In this document: one piece after another, positions 34,941 to 43,612 of the stretch | How positions within the stretch are numbered: position 1 is the first letter of the stretch | How the letters are laid out: the number at the start of each line of letters is the position of its first letter | Source of the DNA: an uncultured Acidobacteriota bacterium | GTDB lineage: Bacteria > Acidobacteriota > UBA6911 > CAINFC01 | Reading direction: 5' to 3' | Length of the DNA stretch: 64,000 bases | NCBI GenBank assembly: GCA_903847975.1 | Contig: CAINFC010000230.1 | Location: 1-64,000, forward strand | Made by a program: the position numbers and the translations under genes | Notes under the pieces: model-generated | The model's input: only the letters and a program-made list of their open reading frames with translations | Database searches by the model: none | What the model was told of the DNA's origin: nothing

Positions 34941-37058
34941 TCAGGGAATGAAGAGCTCCAGTTCCACCCGCCTGTTTTTCTTCCGGTTGGCGAGGGTGGT
35001 ATTGGGAGCAATGGGTTTGGACGTACCGCCGTTTTTGACGGTCAGGCGGGATGCATCGATATGATGGCTGACGGTCAAGTACTTTTTGACCGCCTCGGCC
35101 CGTTCCTGCGCGGAGCTTTCCGCAATGGCCCGCGATCCGAATTCGTCGCTATAGCCGGTTATCACGGCCCGGATGCGTGGATCGCTCTGCATTTTCAGCG
35201 CCACGTCATCCAGGCGGCCCTTGGCAATATTGTCCACCCGCAGCGGATCCATTTGCAGCTGGATTCGCTCGCGGACGTGAATGAGGCAGGTGTGCACTGC
35301 AGAACCCTTATGGTTGTCCAGAGCCCGCACCGTGATTACATAGCTGCCTACGGCCAGACCCTGGGCGCGAAATACGATCTGATCCCCGGCTTTTTCCAGA
35401 ATGCCGGCGCTGGCCGACCACTCGAGGGTGATCGGATCATTCTCCGGATCGCTGACTACGGCCCGAACCACGGTCTTGTCTCCGCTGAGCAGATCCGCCC
35501 GGTCCAGCTCACAGCGGACCACGGGTGGCCTGTTGGCCAGTTCGGGTTCTTTCACCGTGACCACCGCCCTGCTTTGGGCCGTAGCGTCGCCGTCGCTGAC
35601 GGTGACCAACACGGTGTAATCCCCTGGATTTCTTCCCGTGGAGCCGAAGGTCAGTTCCTGGTTGTTGGCCGTAACCTTTTCTCCCTCGATGGTCCATTCA
35701 TAGCGCAACGGATCCTGATCGGGGTCCGAGGCAATCGCCTTCAGAAGGGCGCTTTCTCCCTGGGTAACCGTTGTCCGCTCCGGCTGGATCTGTACCACCG
35801 GCGGTTTGTTACGCTTGAGCACGGTTATCTGCTTGGAACAGGTCCCGGTGTCACCGCGGTTGTCTTTTGCCGTGACCGTAACTGTATAGGTGCCCGGGGT
35901 TATGTTCTCCGCATGAAAAACAATATTGGGCCCTTCCCCTTCCAGCCGTCCGCCGGTCGTCGACCAGGTGTAAGTAAGCCGGCTGTTGTAGTCGGCATCT
36001 ATGCCGTGGGCGCTAAGCTGGGTGGTATCTTCCTGGAGAATCTGGCTGGATTTCACGTTGCAGCTGACGACAGGAACCGCATTCTTGCGCTTCTGGTAGG
36101 CGACCTGGACCGTGAAGCCATGATGATCTTCGGAATATGTGTTCTGGGCAGGATCGGTATCGGTAGAGTTGATGAAATGGCGATATCCGCCGCCGACGAA
36201 TAACCAGTCCGTCGGGAAAAAGCGCACCCCGCCGAACAGATCGACCGGATTGATCGGGCCGGCAATGGGGGTTCCCTGACCGACATACGTCGTATTGTTG
36301 ACCTCAAAAACACCCTGAAACCGCCCCTTGTTCGGAGCATTCAAACCGAAACCCAGCCGCAGCGAATCGCGAAGATCCAGTGTCATGCGGTCATTGGCTC
36401 CCGGGTTGCCCACGAAAGTGTAGCCGACATTCGTATGAGTACCTACCGGTCCGAAATGCTTGGAAACGATCACATCCATACCGCCATCCAGCTCCCCCGT
36501 TCCCCTTCCGCGCCGGAGGGCCTGCGGATTTCGGGCACTTGGGATTTTCAAGAATCCACGGAAGGCCAGACCGATCGGCTCGCCGCGCTCTTCCGACAGC
36601 ACATTGAACTTCATGCCGGTCAGAAAGTCGCCGAACCCATTACCGAATCCACGGTTCATAAAGGGAAAATCGTGATTAAAGCGATAGCGCCAGGGCAGAT
36701 CGTAACCCAGAGGCCTGGTCGGAGGAGGAAGATATTTCCCATCCAGGTCGACGGACTGGTTAAAATTGGCAACGGCAAACAATTCCCATCGATCTAGAAC
36801 CCCCATGGTGAAAGAAACCGGGTTGACGCTGACATCGATGTCGCCGGGATCGCGATCATAATTGTGATACCCGACAGTCACCGCGAATTCTCCCTTTTTC
36901 AAGGTATCTGCCGTGAAAATAGTGAAAAGCCCCGTGCTTCCGTATATTGTTGAGGAGAATGGTCCGCGGGACATTTCCGCCTGCTGGGCTCTCAGCGAGC
37001 AGAGCATGAATAAAATCATCATGCCGGTGAGCAGGCTATTTTGTTTTGGGATTTTCAT
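34941..37058 (-). CDS. Outer-membrane protein with PKD-like domains and OmpA C-terminus
   Basis: A 705-residue outer-membrane protein. Signal peptide 1-25 (LLTGMMILFMLCSLRAQQ). Residues ~30-300 have alternating aromatic beta strands (AVTVGYHNYDRD, FAVANFNQSVDL, GGGYRHFINST) consistent with a barrel. Three PKD-like Ig domains follow, with repeated NxPPVVxxxxxRxxVxxGExxxLxAxxSDPDxDPLxYxWT and the GxYxVxVTVxDxxG ending. The C-terminal ~120 residues are OmpA-like: ITGYSDEFGSRAIAESSAQ, AVKKYL and NRKKNRRVELEL bind peptidoglycan. It therefore tethers the outer membrane to the cell wall. The ATG at 37058 has AAGGAGG eight bases upstream; a promoter lies at 37126-37155. Confidence 0.93.
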   Translation of the reverse strand: MKIPKQNSLLTGMMILFMLCSLRAQQAEMSRGPFSSTIYGSTGLFTIFTADTLKKGEFAVTVGYHNYDRDPGDIDVSVNPVSFTMGVLDRWELFAVANFNQSVDLDGKYLPPPTRPLGYDLPWRYRFNHDFPFMNRGFGNGFGDFLTGMKFNVLSEERGEPIGLAFRGFLKIPSARNPQALRRGRGTGELDGGMDVIVSKHFGPVGTHTNVGYTFVGNPGANDRMTLDLRDSLRLGFGLNAPNKGRFQGVFEVNNTTYVGQGTPIAGPINPVDLFGGVRFFPTDWLFVGGGYRHFINSTDTDPAQNTYSEDHHGFTVQVAYQKRKNAVPVVSCNVKSSQILQEDTTQLSAHGIDADYNSRLTYTWSTTGGRLEGEGPNIVFHAENITPGTYTVTVTAKDNRGDTGTCSKQITVLKRNKPPVVQIQPERTTVTQGESALLKAIASDPDQDPLRYEWTIEGEKVTANNQELTFGSTGRNPGDYTVLVTVSDGDATAQSRAVVTVKEPELANRPPVVRCELDRADLLSGDKTVVRAVVSDPENDPITLEWSASAGILEKAGDQIVFRAQGLAVGSYVITVRALDNHKGSAVHTCLIHVRERIQLQMDPLRVDNIAKGRLDDVALKMQSDPRIRAVITGYSDEFGSRAIAESSAQERAEAVKKYLTVSHHIDASRLTVKNGGTSKPIAPNTTLANRKKNRRVELELFIP

Positions 37059-37125
37059 GGAAATCCTCCTTAATTGCCGGTCTTCCTTCCCAGAATGATT
37101 CATCTTATGGATTCCTGATGCTTCG

Positions 37126-37155
37126 AGTATAAGCGCTGCCCCACTCCTTTGTCAA
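37126..37155 (-). promoter_or_regulatory. Sigma70-type promoter of the OmpA/PKD gene
   Basis: On the minus strand TTGACA (37155-37150) and TATACT (37131-37126) are 18 bases apart. Transcription would start near 37119, 60 bases before the ATG at 37058. Confidence 0.65.
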
Positions 37156-37646
37156 TATAATTATAAAAGATTTTTCTAATATCAATGGTTATTTATACCA
37201 CAACAGTAAATGTATTTTATTAAGATAAAATTCCGACCTTTTTCTTCTTTTCCCATCTTCCCATGTTCGAATGCATCCTTATGTTCTTCCTTCCCGTATA
37301 GAGACTTGGGTTCGTACCGAATGGGCAAAAGAGCGGATACCGTACCGTTGCGCTGGGCCGTGGCTTGGTGAGGCTCCGCGTAAACCGGCACAGGACCGTT
37401 ATGTCGAGGCAGGAGTGCGGCAAAGGCACGTCAGAGGTGACCCGGCAATAAGTCCCCTCCCCATCCGAAAGGAGATGATTGTTTCTTTCTGGCTTCCCGA
37501 TCTTCCCGTCTTCCTGTGAAATGATTGGGCACACAGGAAGAAAGGCGGAAGGACTTGCCGAAGGCAGAAGCGATGCTGCCGACACTTCCGTCAGCATCTT
37601 CTTGCCGGGCCGTCGGAAAAGAAAGAAGGAAGGGTGAGCGGCGGAT
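37156..37646. other. Intergenic stretch with AT-rich part and family B repeat
   Basis: A ~490-base gap between two minus-strand genes. The first ~100 bases are strongly AT-rich (upstream of the OmpA promoter). The rest contains the family B hairpin (37510-37540) and, around 37601-37618, the phrase GCCGGGCCGTCGGAAAAG, which recurs with minor change at ~53210 and ~59610. No credible gene was found; the short frames present have no ribosome site and no familiar product. Confidence 0.5.
37510..37540. repeat. Dispersed hairpin repeat, family B, copy 2
   Basis: CTTCCTGTG (37510-37518) and CACAGGAAG (37532-37540) make a perfect 9-base stem around a 13-base loop (AAATGATTGGGCA). Similarity to copy 3 extends outwards from about 37450 (CCCCATCCGAAA) to 37556, so the mobile or conserved unit is roughly 100 bases. 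Confidence 0.65.
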
Positions 37647-38555
37647 CTACAGTTCGGCGAACTGGGTCATCCGATGGAACTCATGGTAACGTTCCGTTAT
37701 TTCCGGAAAGGTCAGCTCCGTCAACCGGTTCAAGCCGAACTTCTCCACACAGAAGGACGCCATGACGGATCCGCACACGGCGGCTTTCTTCAGGCTTTCG
37801 AAATCATCGGTATCGGCACCAGCCAGGTATCCCATAAAGCCACCGGCGAACGAATCCCCGGCACCTGTGGGGTCCATGACCTCTTCGACCGGGAAAGCCG
37901 GAACAAAAAAACGCATCCCGGGACCCACCAGGCAGATCCCGTTTTCCCCGCGCTTCATGACCAGAATACGCGGTCCGAGAGCCAGGACCTTCCGGATCGC
38001 CTCGGGAAGAACCTCCGTCCCCGCCAGCTCGCAGGTTTCCTGGTCATTGATAATCAGGATATCGATCTGCTTCAGGGTCTCGAGCAGGGCGGCTCTCTCC
38101 CCGCTGATCCAGTAGTTCATTGTATCGCAGGCCACCAGGCGCGGCCGGTGTACCTGCTGGAGCACATTGGACTGCAGACCGGGATGGATGTTCCCCAGAA
38201 AGAGGTACTCGCTCCGGGCGTAGTCAGGCGGAATTTTAGGGGAAAAATCGGCAAAAACGTTCAGCTGGGTATCGAGGGTGGTTCGGTAGTTCATATTTCG
38301 GCTGTATTCGCCGGCCCAGCGGAAGGTCTTCCCCGGAACCCTCTCCAACCCCCGCAGATCGACTCCCTTGGAGCTGAAAACCTGGAGATTGCTTTCTGGA
38401 AAATCGGACCCGACAACCGCTACCAGCCGAACCTCTGTGAAATAGCTGGCCGCCACGGAAAAATAGGAGGCGGATCCTCCCAGTATTTCGGGGGCATCCC
38501 CGAATGGAGTTTTGATGGAATCGAAAGCAACGGACCCAACAACCAGAACCGACAT
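37647..38555 (-). CDS. PfkB-family carbohydrate/nucleoside kinase
   Basis: A 302-residue ribokinase-fold kinase that phosphorylates a sugar or nucleoside hydroxyl with ATP. Motifs: SVAFDSIKTPFG and LGGSASYFSVAASYF at the substrate side (PfkB signature 1 region), DILIINDQETCELAG in the middle, and the catalytic DPTGAGDSFAGGFMGYLAG (signature 2, with the aspartate of GAGD as base). The ATG at 38555 has GGGGG six bases upstream and starts directly at the first strand, so it is preferred over the frame opening at 38582. It follows methylthioadenosine phosphorylase by 23 bases. A role in purine or methylthioribose salvage (for instance adenosine or ribose kinase) is inferred from that pairing. Confidence 0.9.
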   Translation of the reverse strand: MSVLVVGSVAFDSIKTPFGDAPEILGGSASYFSVAASYFTEVRLVAVVGSDFPESNLQVFSSKGVDLRGLERVPGKTFRWAGEYSRNMNYRTTLDTQLNVFADFSPKIPPDYARSEYLFLGNIHPGLQSNVLQQVHRPRLVACDTMNYWISGERAALLETLKQIDILIINDQETCELAGTEVLPEAIRKVLALGPRILVMKRGENGICLVGPGMRFFVPAFPVEEVMDPTGAGDSFAGGFMGYLAGADTDDFESLKKAAVCGSVMASFCVEKFGLNRLTELTFPEITERYHEFHRMTQFAEL

Positions 38556-38578
38556 CGTTATCCCCCTTCTTTTGGCGA

Positions 38579-39454
38579 TCAATCAGCTCGTTTCTGCAGG
38601 TATTTATCCAGAATCGGCTTAAGCTTTTGTATGGTTTCCGCAGTAACAATGCCGAGGTCCGTCAGGAGCGAGGACCGCAGGGCACTCTGGCAGCAGCAGG
38701 CCGCCGGCTCCGCCAGCCGGCCGATGGCGCTTCGCAGGATGCTCCGGGCATTCTCCGCATTCTTATGCAGATTGGAAATCAGCATTTCCGTGGTCACCGG
38801 TTCCTCTTCCGTATGCCAGCAGTCGTAGTCGGTAACCATCGCCAGCGTGGCATAGCAAATCTCCGCCTCCCTGGCCAGCTTGGCTTCCTGCAGATTGGTC
38901 ATGCCGATCACATCCATTCCCCACGACCGGTAGACGTGGGATTCCGCTTTGGTGGAAAAGGCCGGCCCTTCCATGCACAGATAGGTGCCTCCTTTTTTCA
39001 CGGGAATGCCTGCCTGGGCGGCACATTCGGAAACCTTTTGCACCATGTCGGCACAGATCGGTTCGGCAAAGGAGATGTGGGCTACCAGGCCCTCTCCGAA
39101 AAAGGTGGAAATCCGCCCGCGGGTCCGGTCGAAAAACTGATCCGGCATGACGATATCGAGAGGGCGGTGCTCCAGTTTCAGGGAACCCACGGCGCTCACG
39201 GCAATAATCCGCTCCACTCCCAGGGATTTGAAAGCCCAGATGTTGGCGCGAAAATTCAATTCCGATGGCAGAATTCGGTGGCCCCGGCCATGCCGGGCTA
39301 AGAAAGCAACCGGTACCCCCTCCAGGTCGCCGAGCAGAAAGGCGTCCGAGGGCGCTCCGTATGGTGTTTCCACAGCCATTTCACGCTGGTTTTGAAGACC
39401 TGCCATTCCATATAAACCGCTTCCGCCGATAATCCCAATTCGCGCATGAATCAT
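38579..39454 (-). CDS. mtnP: S-methyl-5'-thioadenosine phosphorylase
   Basis: Splits methylthioadenosine, the by-product of polyamine and quorum-signal synthesis, with phosphate into adenine and 5-methylthioribose-1-phosphate. The 291 residues show the trimeric PNP/MTAP family layout: IGIIGGSGLYGM (phosphate loop), RHGRGHRILPSELNFRANIW, DQFFDRTRGRISTFF, GGTYLCMEGPAFSTKAES, and DVIGMTNLQEAKLAREAEIC then MVTDYDCWH. The DYDCWH aspartate supports 6-amino purine use (MTA) rather than inosine/guanosine. AGGAG precedes the ATG by six bases. It is probably co-transcribed with the PfkB kinase. No mtnA/B/C genes are visible in the window, so the fate of the sugar product is open. Confidence 0.93.
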   Translation of the reverse strand: MIHARIGIIGGSGLYGMAGLQNQREMAVETPYGAPSDAFLLGDLEGVPVAFLARHGRGHRILPSELNFRANIWAFKSLGVERIIAVSAVGSLKLEHRPLDIVMPDQFFDRTRGRISTFFGEGLVAHISFAEPICADMVQKVSECAAQAGIPVKKGGTYLCMEGPAFSTKAESHVYRSWGMDVIGMTNLQEAKLAREAEICYATLAMVTDYDCWHTEEEPVTTEMLISNLHKNAENARSILRSAIGRLAEPAACCCQSALRSSLLTDLGIVTAETIQKLKPILDKYLQKRAD

Positions 39455-39530
39455 GAAGTTTCTCCTGTCCTCAATCTAGGCTTTCCGGTGTCTGACCCGT
39501 TCGGCTGACCGGCCAACGACTGCGGATACG

Positions 39531-39830
39531 TTATTTCCAGTCCTTGTCGTCATCGTCGTAGTAGTCGTCGTCGTCGTAATCCTCGTCGTAATCGCTATCG
39601 TATTCTTCTTCGTAATCCTCATCCCCGTCGTAATCTTCTTCGTCGTCTATTTCGTCATCCTCGTATTCGTCGTCTTCGTCATCCAGATCCAATACAGCCA
39701 GCTCGATCGGATTTGTGTCCGTTATTTCCAGTTCCGCATTGCACTCAGGGCAGGTAAATATGTCACCTTTCTCATACCCTTCAAATTCTTCATTATCCAT
39801 TTCCGTATCACATCCCGGACAATTCGGCAT
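39531..39830 (-). CDS. LysW-like zinc-ribbon protein with long acidic tail
   Basis: A 99-residue small protein. Residues 1-45 match the LysW/ArgW amino-group-carrier layout: CPGC (C4, C7), a short acid-rich stretch, CPECNAELEI (C27, C30) and TDTNPIELAVL in the place of the usual (D)P(I/L)ELA segment. Residues 48-99 are almost entirely Asp, Glu and Tyr, ending DDDDKDWK. True LysW ends EDWGE, where the terminal glutamate carries the substrate; here that glutamate is missing, though DW is kept. So it is a relative but probably not a working amino-acid carrier. The ATG at 39830 has GGAGG seven bases upstream; an in-frame TTG six bases earlier is less likely. No lysX/argX neighbour is present. Confidence 0.75.
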   Translation of the reverse strand: MPNCPGCDTEMDNEEFEGYEKGDIFTCPECNAELEITDTNPIELAVLDLDDEDDEYEDDEIDDEEDYDGDEDYEEEYDSDYDEDYDDDDYYDDDDKDWK

Positions 39831-40043
39831 GATCAAACCTCCATTATCGATACGTGGTTAAGAGATTTTAGATCCTATAAAACGGAGCTAATTATTACCA
39901 TGGCGTAAAAACAGAGTCAATTGGTTTTTGCTCGAAAACATAGTCTATTTATAGCGCACAAAAGCAGGAATGCAAGCCTTTCCCGGTAGGATCGGCTTAT
40001 TTTTATGCTAATATCTTAACTTGGATGGAAAGGCGACACAATT

Positions 40044-41183
40044 ATGAACCGTAATTACTCCCTTGCTGGCCCCCGCCCGGACCATACGCCGGAGCGGGCC
40101 GATTTTCGGAACGGTCGGATGATCTCCCGGTTGTTCCTGGTTTTCCTGGCTGTCATCCTGCTTTCCGGAACCGGGTCCGCCCAGAACGCCGGAGGTGCGG
40201 CCGAGAAGAAAGAGAGCCAGGAACAGGCTCCACCCCCAAAAAATCCGCCGGGCCGTCCTCCGCGGGTGGAGGAACCCGAACCGGAAATCAAGGGTCGGGC
40301 ACAGATTTCCGTGGACGTGTCCCTGGTCAACGTGGACGTGACGGTTCGCGACAAAAAAGGCAATCTGATCACCGGTTTGCAGGAATCGAACTTCGTCCTT
40401 TATGAGGACGGGGTACGACAGCAGGTCAGGAATTTTGCCGCCGTGGAAGCTCCGATCACCGTGGTTCTCCTGATCGAATTCAGCCGCCAGGTCGACTGGC
40501 TGATTCGCGATGTCCTCGAAGCCGCCTACGGATTTATCCGTACCTTGCGCAAGGATGACTGGTGCGCCATTATCGGCTACGACATGCGTCCCACGATCAT
40601 CACCGACTTCACCCAGAACAAACAGGAGCTGTACGACGGCATGCGCCGCTTCAACTTTCCGGCCTTCTCGGAAAGCAATCTGGCCGACGCCCTGTATGAC
40701 TCCCTGGACCGCGTGCAGGAAATGGACCGGCGCGTGGCCGTGGTGCTGCTCAGCACCGGGCTGGACACCTTCAGCAAAATTACCTACCAGCAGGTCATGG
40801 ACAAAGCCAAGGCTTCCAACGCCCCGATCTACACCCTGAGCATGGGGCAGACGCTCCGGATCTGGCTCGATGCCAGAGGGTACCTCTCCCCGGAGCAGAG
40901 GCTGGATTTCCTGCAATCGGACAACCGCCTCCGGACTTTTGCCAAACTCAGCGGCGGACTGTATTTCGAACCCCGTTTCGTTACCGAGTACCCCTCCATT
41001 TTTCAGACCATTTCCGCTTTCCTGCGAAACCAGTACAGCATTACCTACGTATCCAGCAACACGGCCAAGGATGGCAAGTACAGAAAAATCAAGGTGGATG
41101 CATCTGCAGACATCGATCGGGACGGCAAACCGGACAAGCTGACCCTGAGTTACCGGGAGGGATACGTCGCCCCGAAGCCCTGA
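40044..41183 (+). CDS. VWFA-related exported protein (Acidobacteria type)
   Basis: A 379-residue exported protein with the VWFA-related domain common in Acidobacteria (TIGR03436-like). A leader with a hydrophobic core (LFLVFLAVILLSGTGSAQ) starts after residue ~28; the ATG at 40044 has GAAAGG upstream, and an internal ATG (MISRL) is an alternative start that shortens the n-region. After a proline/glutamate-rich linker come the conserved VNVDVTVRDKKGNLITGL and FVLYEDGVRQQVRNF strands, then the VWA core ITVVLLIEFSR, where the MIDAS DxSxS is degenerate, and ITYVSSNTAKDGKYRKIKVD near the end. Function unknown, probably protein-protein interaction in the periplasm. It is seven bases before metG. 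Confidence 0.9.
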   Translation: MNRNYSLAGPRPDHTPERADFRNGRMISRLFLVFLAVILLSGTGSAQNAGGAAEKKESQEQAPPPKNPPGRPPRVEEPEPEIKGRAQISVDVSLVNVDVTVRDKKGNLITGLQESNFVLYEDGVRQQVRNFAAVEAPITVVLLIEFSRQVDWLIRDVLEAAYGFIRTLRKDDWCAIIGYDMRPTIITDFTQNKQELYDGMRRFNFPAFSESNLADALYDSLDRVQEMDRRVAVVLLSTGLDTFSKITYQQVMDKAKASNAPIYTLSMGQTLRIWLDARGYLSPEQRLDFLQSDNRLRTFAKLSGGLYFEPRFVTEYPSIFQTISAFLRNQYSITYVSSNTAKDGKYRKIKVDASADIDRDGKPDKLTLSYREGYVAPKP

Positions 41184-41190
41184 GAACGCT

Positions 41191-42873
41191 ATGAAAACAC
41201 GATACCTCGTTACCAGCGCCCTGCCCTACGCCAACGGTCCTTTGCATCTCGGCCATATTGCCGGTGCCTATCTGCCCGCCGATATTTTCGTCCGCTTCAA
41301 GCGCCTTTGCGGCGAGGAGGTCCTCTTTATCTGCGGAACGGACGAGCACGGCGTGCCGGTCACCATTCGCGCCGAACAGGAGGGAAAAACGCCCCAGCAG
41401 GTCGTGGACTTTTACCACGCCCAGATGAAAAGCAGCTTTGAACACCTGGGGATCGGTTTCGATAATTTTTCCAGGACTTCCCTCCCCGTTCACCACGCCA
41501 TGTCCCAGGCCTTTTTCCTGCGGCTTCTGGAAATCGGGGCGGTGCACCCCAAGACGGAAGAGCAATACCACTGCACCCGCTGCAGCCGTTTTCTTCCGGA
41601 CCGCTATATCCATGGAGAATGCCCCTACTGCCACGACCTGCGCGCCCGCGGCGACCAGTGCGAAGCCTGCGGGAAATGGCTGGACCCCAAGCAGATCGTG
41701 GGCCCGCGGTGCGCCCTTTGCGGCTCCACCCCGGTGATTACCGGCACCCGGCACTGGTTTCTCCGCCTGGGCCTCTTCCAGGAAAAGCTGCGAAACTGGC
41801 TGGATTCCAAAACGCAGTGGAAGGACAACGTCAAGGAGTTCTGTGCCGGCTGGTTCCGGGAAGGCCTGGGAGACCGGGCCATCACCCGCGACATTGACTG
41901 GGGCATCAAAGTCCCTCTACCGGACACAGACGGAAAGGTTCTGTACGTCTGGTTCGATGCACCGATCGGCTATATCAGCTCGACCGTGGAATGGAGTTTG
42001 AAACAGGGAAAGCCGGACCTCTGGAAGGACTACTGGCAGAACCCGGAAACCCGACTGATCCATTTCATCGGCAAGGACAACATCGTTTTCCACGCCATGG
42101 TCTGGCCCGCCGTGCTGATGGGCCAGGAGAATTACGTTCTTCCCAGCGAAATCCCGGCCAACGAATTCCTGACCATCGAAGGGGACAAGCTCTCCACCAG
42201 CCGGAACTGGGCCATCTGGGTGGATGAATACCTGGCCGAGTTTCCTCCGGATCCTCTCCGCTACTGCCTGGCAGCCAATGCACCGGAGAACAAGGATTCC
42301 GATTTTTCCTGGAAGGAATTTCAAAACCGGAACAACAGCGAGCTGGCGGACATCCTCGGAAATTTCGTCAACCGTACCCTCAGCTTCCTGCAGAAGTACC
42401 AGGACAACAAGGCTCCGGGAATCCATTCGCCCGATGAAGCGGATCGGCAGGCCCTGGGCATGATTGAGGAGGTCACCCGCAAGGCAGGAGAGGCTTTTGC
42501 CGGCTTTGAAGTGCGGCGGGGCGTGCGGGAATTGATGGAGCTGCCCCGCTGCGGCAATAAATACTTCGCGGACAAACAGCCCTGGGCAACCCGAAAGACG
42601 GATCCCATGCAATGCGAGACAACCCTTGCCGTCTGCCTGAAAATGATTACCGCCCTGGCCGTTCTGATGGAGCCGGTGTTGCCTTTTGCCGCCGCTGACT
42701 TGAAACGCCAGCTGGCCCAGGACGACCTGTTCGCCGGGATCCTCTGGGAGGACATCCCCAAACTGGCCATACCCCCGGGAAAGCCACTGGGAAGCCCGGG
42801 AATCCTGTTCCGAAAAATCGAGGACAGCACCATCCAGGCTCAGCTGGATAAGCTTCACGCCATGAAAAAATGA
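41191..42873 (+). CDS. metG: Methionyl-tRNA synthetase
   Basis: Class I synthetase that charges tRNA(Met). HLGH at residues 19-22 is the HIGH motif; KLSTS at 333-337 (context EGDKLSTSRNWAIW) replaces KMSKS, a variant known in this family. Four CxxC pairs between residues ~128 and 180 (CTRC, CPYC, CEAC, CALC) form the double zinc knuckle. The C-terminal helical anticodon domain is present, but there is no EMAP/OB tRNA-binding extension: the protein stops at 560 residues, which is normal for the short form. It follows the VWFA gene by seven bases, so shared transcription is likely. Confidence 0.96.
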   Translation: MKTRYLVTSALPYANGPLHLGHIAGAYLPADIFVRFKRLCGEEVLFICGTDEHGVPVTIRAEQEGKTPQQVVDFYHAQMKSSFEHLGIGFDNFSRTSLPVHHAMSQAFFLRLLEIGAVHPKTEEQYHCTRCSRFLPDRYIHGECPYCHDLRARGDQCEACGKWLDPKQIVGPRCALCGSTPVITGTRHWFLRLGLFQEKLRNWLDSKTQWKDNVKEFCAGWFREGLGDRAITRDIDWGIKVPLPDTDGKVLYVWFDAPIGYISSTVEWSLKQGKPDLWKDYWQNPETRLIHFIGKDNIVFHAMVWPAVLMGQENYVLPSEIPANEFLTIEGDKLSTSRNWAIWVDEYLAEFPPDPLRYCLAANAPENKDSDFSWKEFQNRNNSELADILGNFVNRTLSFLQKYQDNKAPGIHSPDEADRQALGMIEEVTRKAGEAFAGFEVRRGVRELMELPRCGNKYFADKQPWATRKTDPMQCETTLAVCLKMITALAVLMEPVLPFAAADLKRQLAQDDLFAGILWEDIPKLAIPPGKPLGSPGILFRKIEDSTIQAQLDKLHAMKK

Positions 42874-42979
42874 ACACCACCCGGAGGGAAGCGCCCTATC
42901 ACTTTCCCGGCTATTTATGGTATAAACACACCATCCAAATACTATTGACGAATTATGATTGATGATCCAAGGAGAAATC

Positions 42980-43279
42980 ATGGCTGATAACATGGAAGCA
43001 CTGGGAATGATTGAAACCAAAGGGTTTGTTGCTATGGTCGAAGCCTCTGACGCCATGGTGAAAGCCGCCAAGGTCACCCTGATCGGTTATGAAAAAATAG
43101 GTTCGGGCTATGTCACCGCGATCGTACGCGGAGATGTCGCCGCCGTCAAGGCCGCTACGGACGCGGGCGCGGCGGCCGCTCGCCGCGTTGGCGAACTGGT
43201 CAGCGTGCATGTCATCCCCAGACCGCATTCCAATCTGGATGAGCGTCTCCCGATCAACATCAAGTCGGGCGGAAAATAG
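42980..43279 (+). CDS. BMC-H microcompartment shell hexamer protein (PduA/EutM-like)
   Basis: A 99-residue single-BMC-domain protein that forms hexagonal tiles of a bacterial microcompartment shell. The whole sequence follows the PduA pattern: [24 protein letters not shown] (edge contact lysine K15 region), [20 protein letters not shown], with GSG forming the pore, and [16 protein letters not shown], then VHVIPRPH. The pore loop is G-S-G followed by tyrosine, where PduA has leucine. The ATG at 42980 has AAGGAG six bases upstream; an upstream in-frame TTG lacks a site. It opens a run of four shell genes, 107 bases after metG. Confidence 0.95.
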   Translation: MADNMEALGMIETKGFVAMVEASDAMVKAAKVTLIGYEKIGSGYVTAIVRGDVAAVKAATDAGAAAARRVGELVSVHVIPRPHSNLDERLPINIKSGGK

Positions 43280-43283
43280 ACCC

Positions 43284-43547
43284 ATGATCCTGGGTAGAGT
43301 CGCCGGGACGGTCGTCGCCACGCGCAAGGATGAGAAGCTTCAGGGAAAGAAGCTGCTGATTGTGCGCACCCTGGATCCCGAAACCCGAAAGGAGTCGGGG
43401 TACGTGGTGGCGATCGATACCGTGCAGGCCGGGCGCGGGGATATCGTACTCTGCGTCAGCGGCAGCTCTGCCCGAATGGCTTCGGGTTTGAAAGACCATC
43501 CGGTCGATACGGCTATCGTGGGAGTCGTCGACCTGATCGAAATTTAA
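43284..43547 (+). CDS. BMC-P shell vertex protein (EutN/CcmL-like), copy 1
   Basis: An 87-residue pentameric vertex protein of the EutN/CcmL/PduN family. Signatures: MILGRVAGTVVATRKDEKL at the N-terminus, LQGKKLLIVRTLD, VVAIDTVQAGRGDIVLCV, the GSSARMA loop at the pore and DTAIVGVVDLIEI at the end. It starts four bases after the BMC-H gene; the ATG's own ribosome site is weak (GGAAAA), so translational coupling is likely. This is the most canonical of the three BMC-P copies. Confidence 0.94.
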   Translation: MILGRVAGTVVATRKDEKLQGKKLLIVRTLDPETRKESGYVVAIDTVQAGRGDIVLCVSGSSARMASGLKDHPVDTAIVGVVDLIEI

Positions 43548-43612
43548 TCTTGCATTCGGGACCCCCGTCGGGTTGGATTTGCTGCCATGCCTGCCGGGGT
43601 CACGGGTAGCCT

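Noticed and set aside
39531-39700. Acidic D/E/Y codon run as a microsatellite or assembly error
   Set aside because: The run is imperfect, mixes GAT/GAC and GAA/GAG codons, stays in frame and ends in a proper stop after a conserved zinc ribbon, so it looks like real low-complexity protein.
41917-43077. A 386-codon antisense frame over metG and the BMC-H start
   Set aside because: Opposite strand encodes conserved metG and shell protein; no motif in the antisense product.
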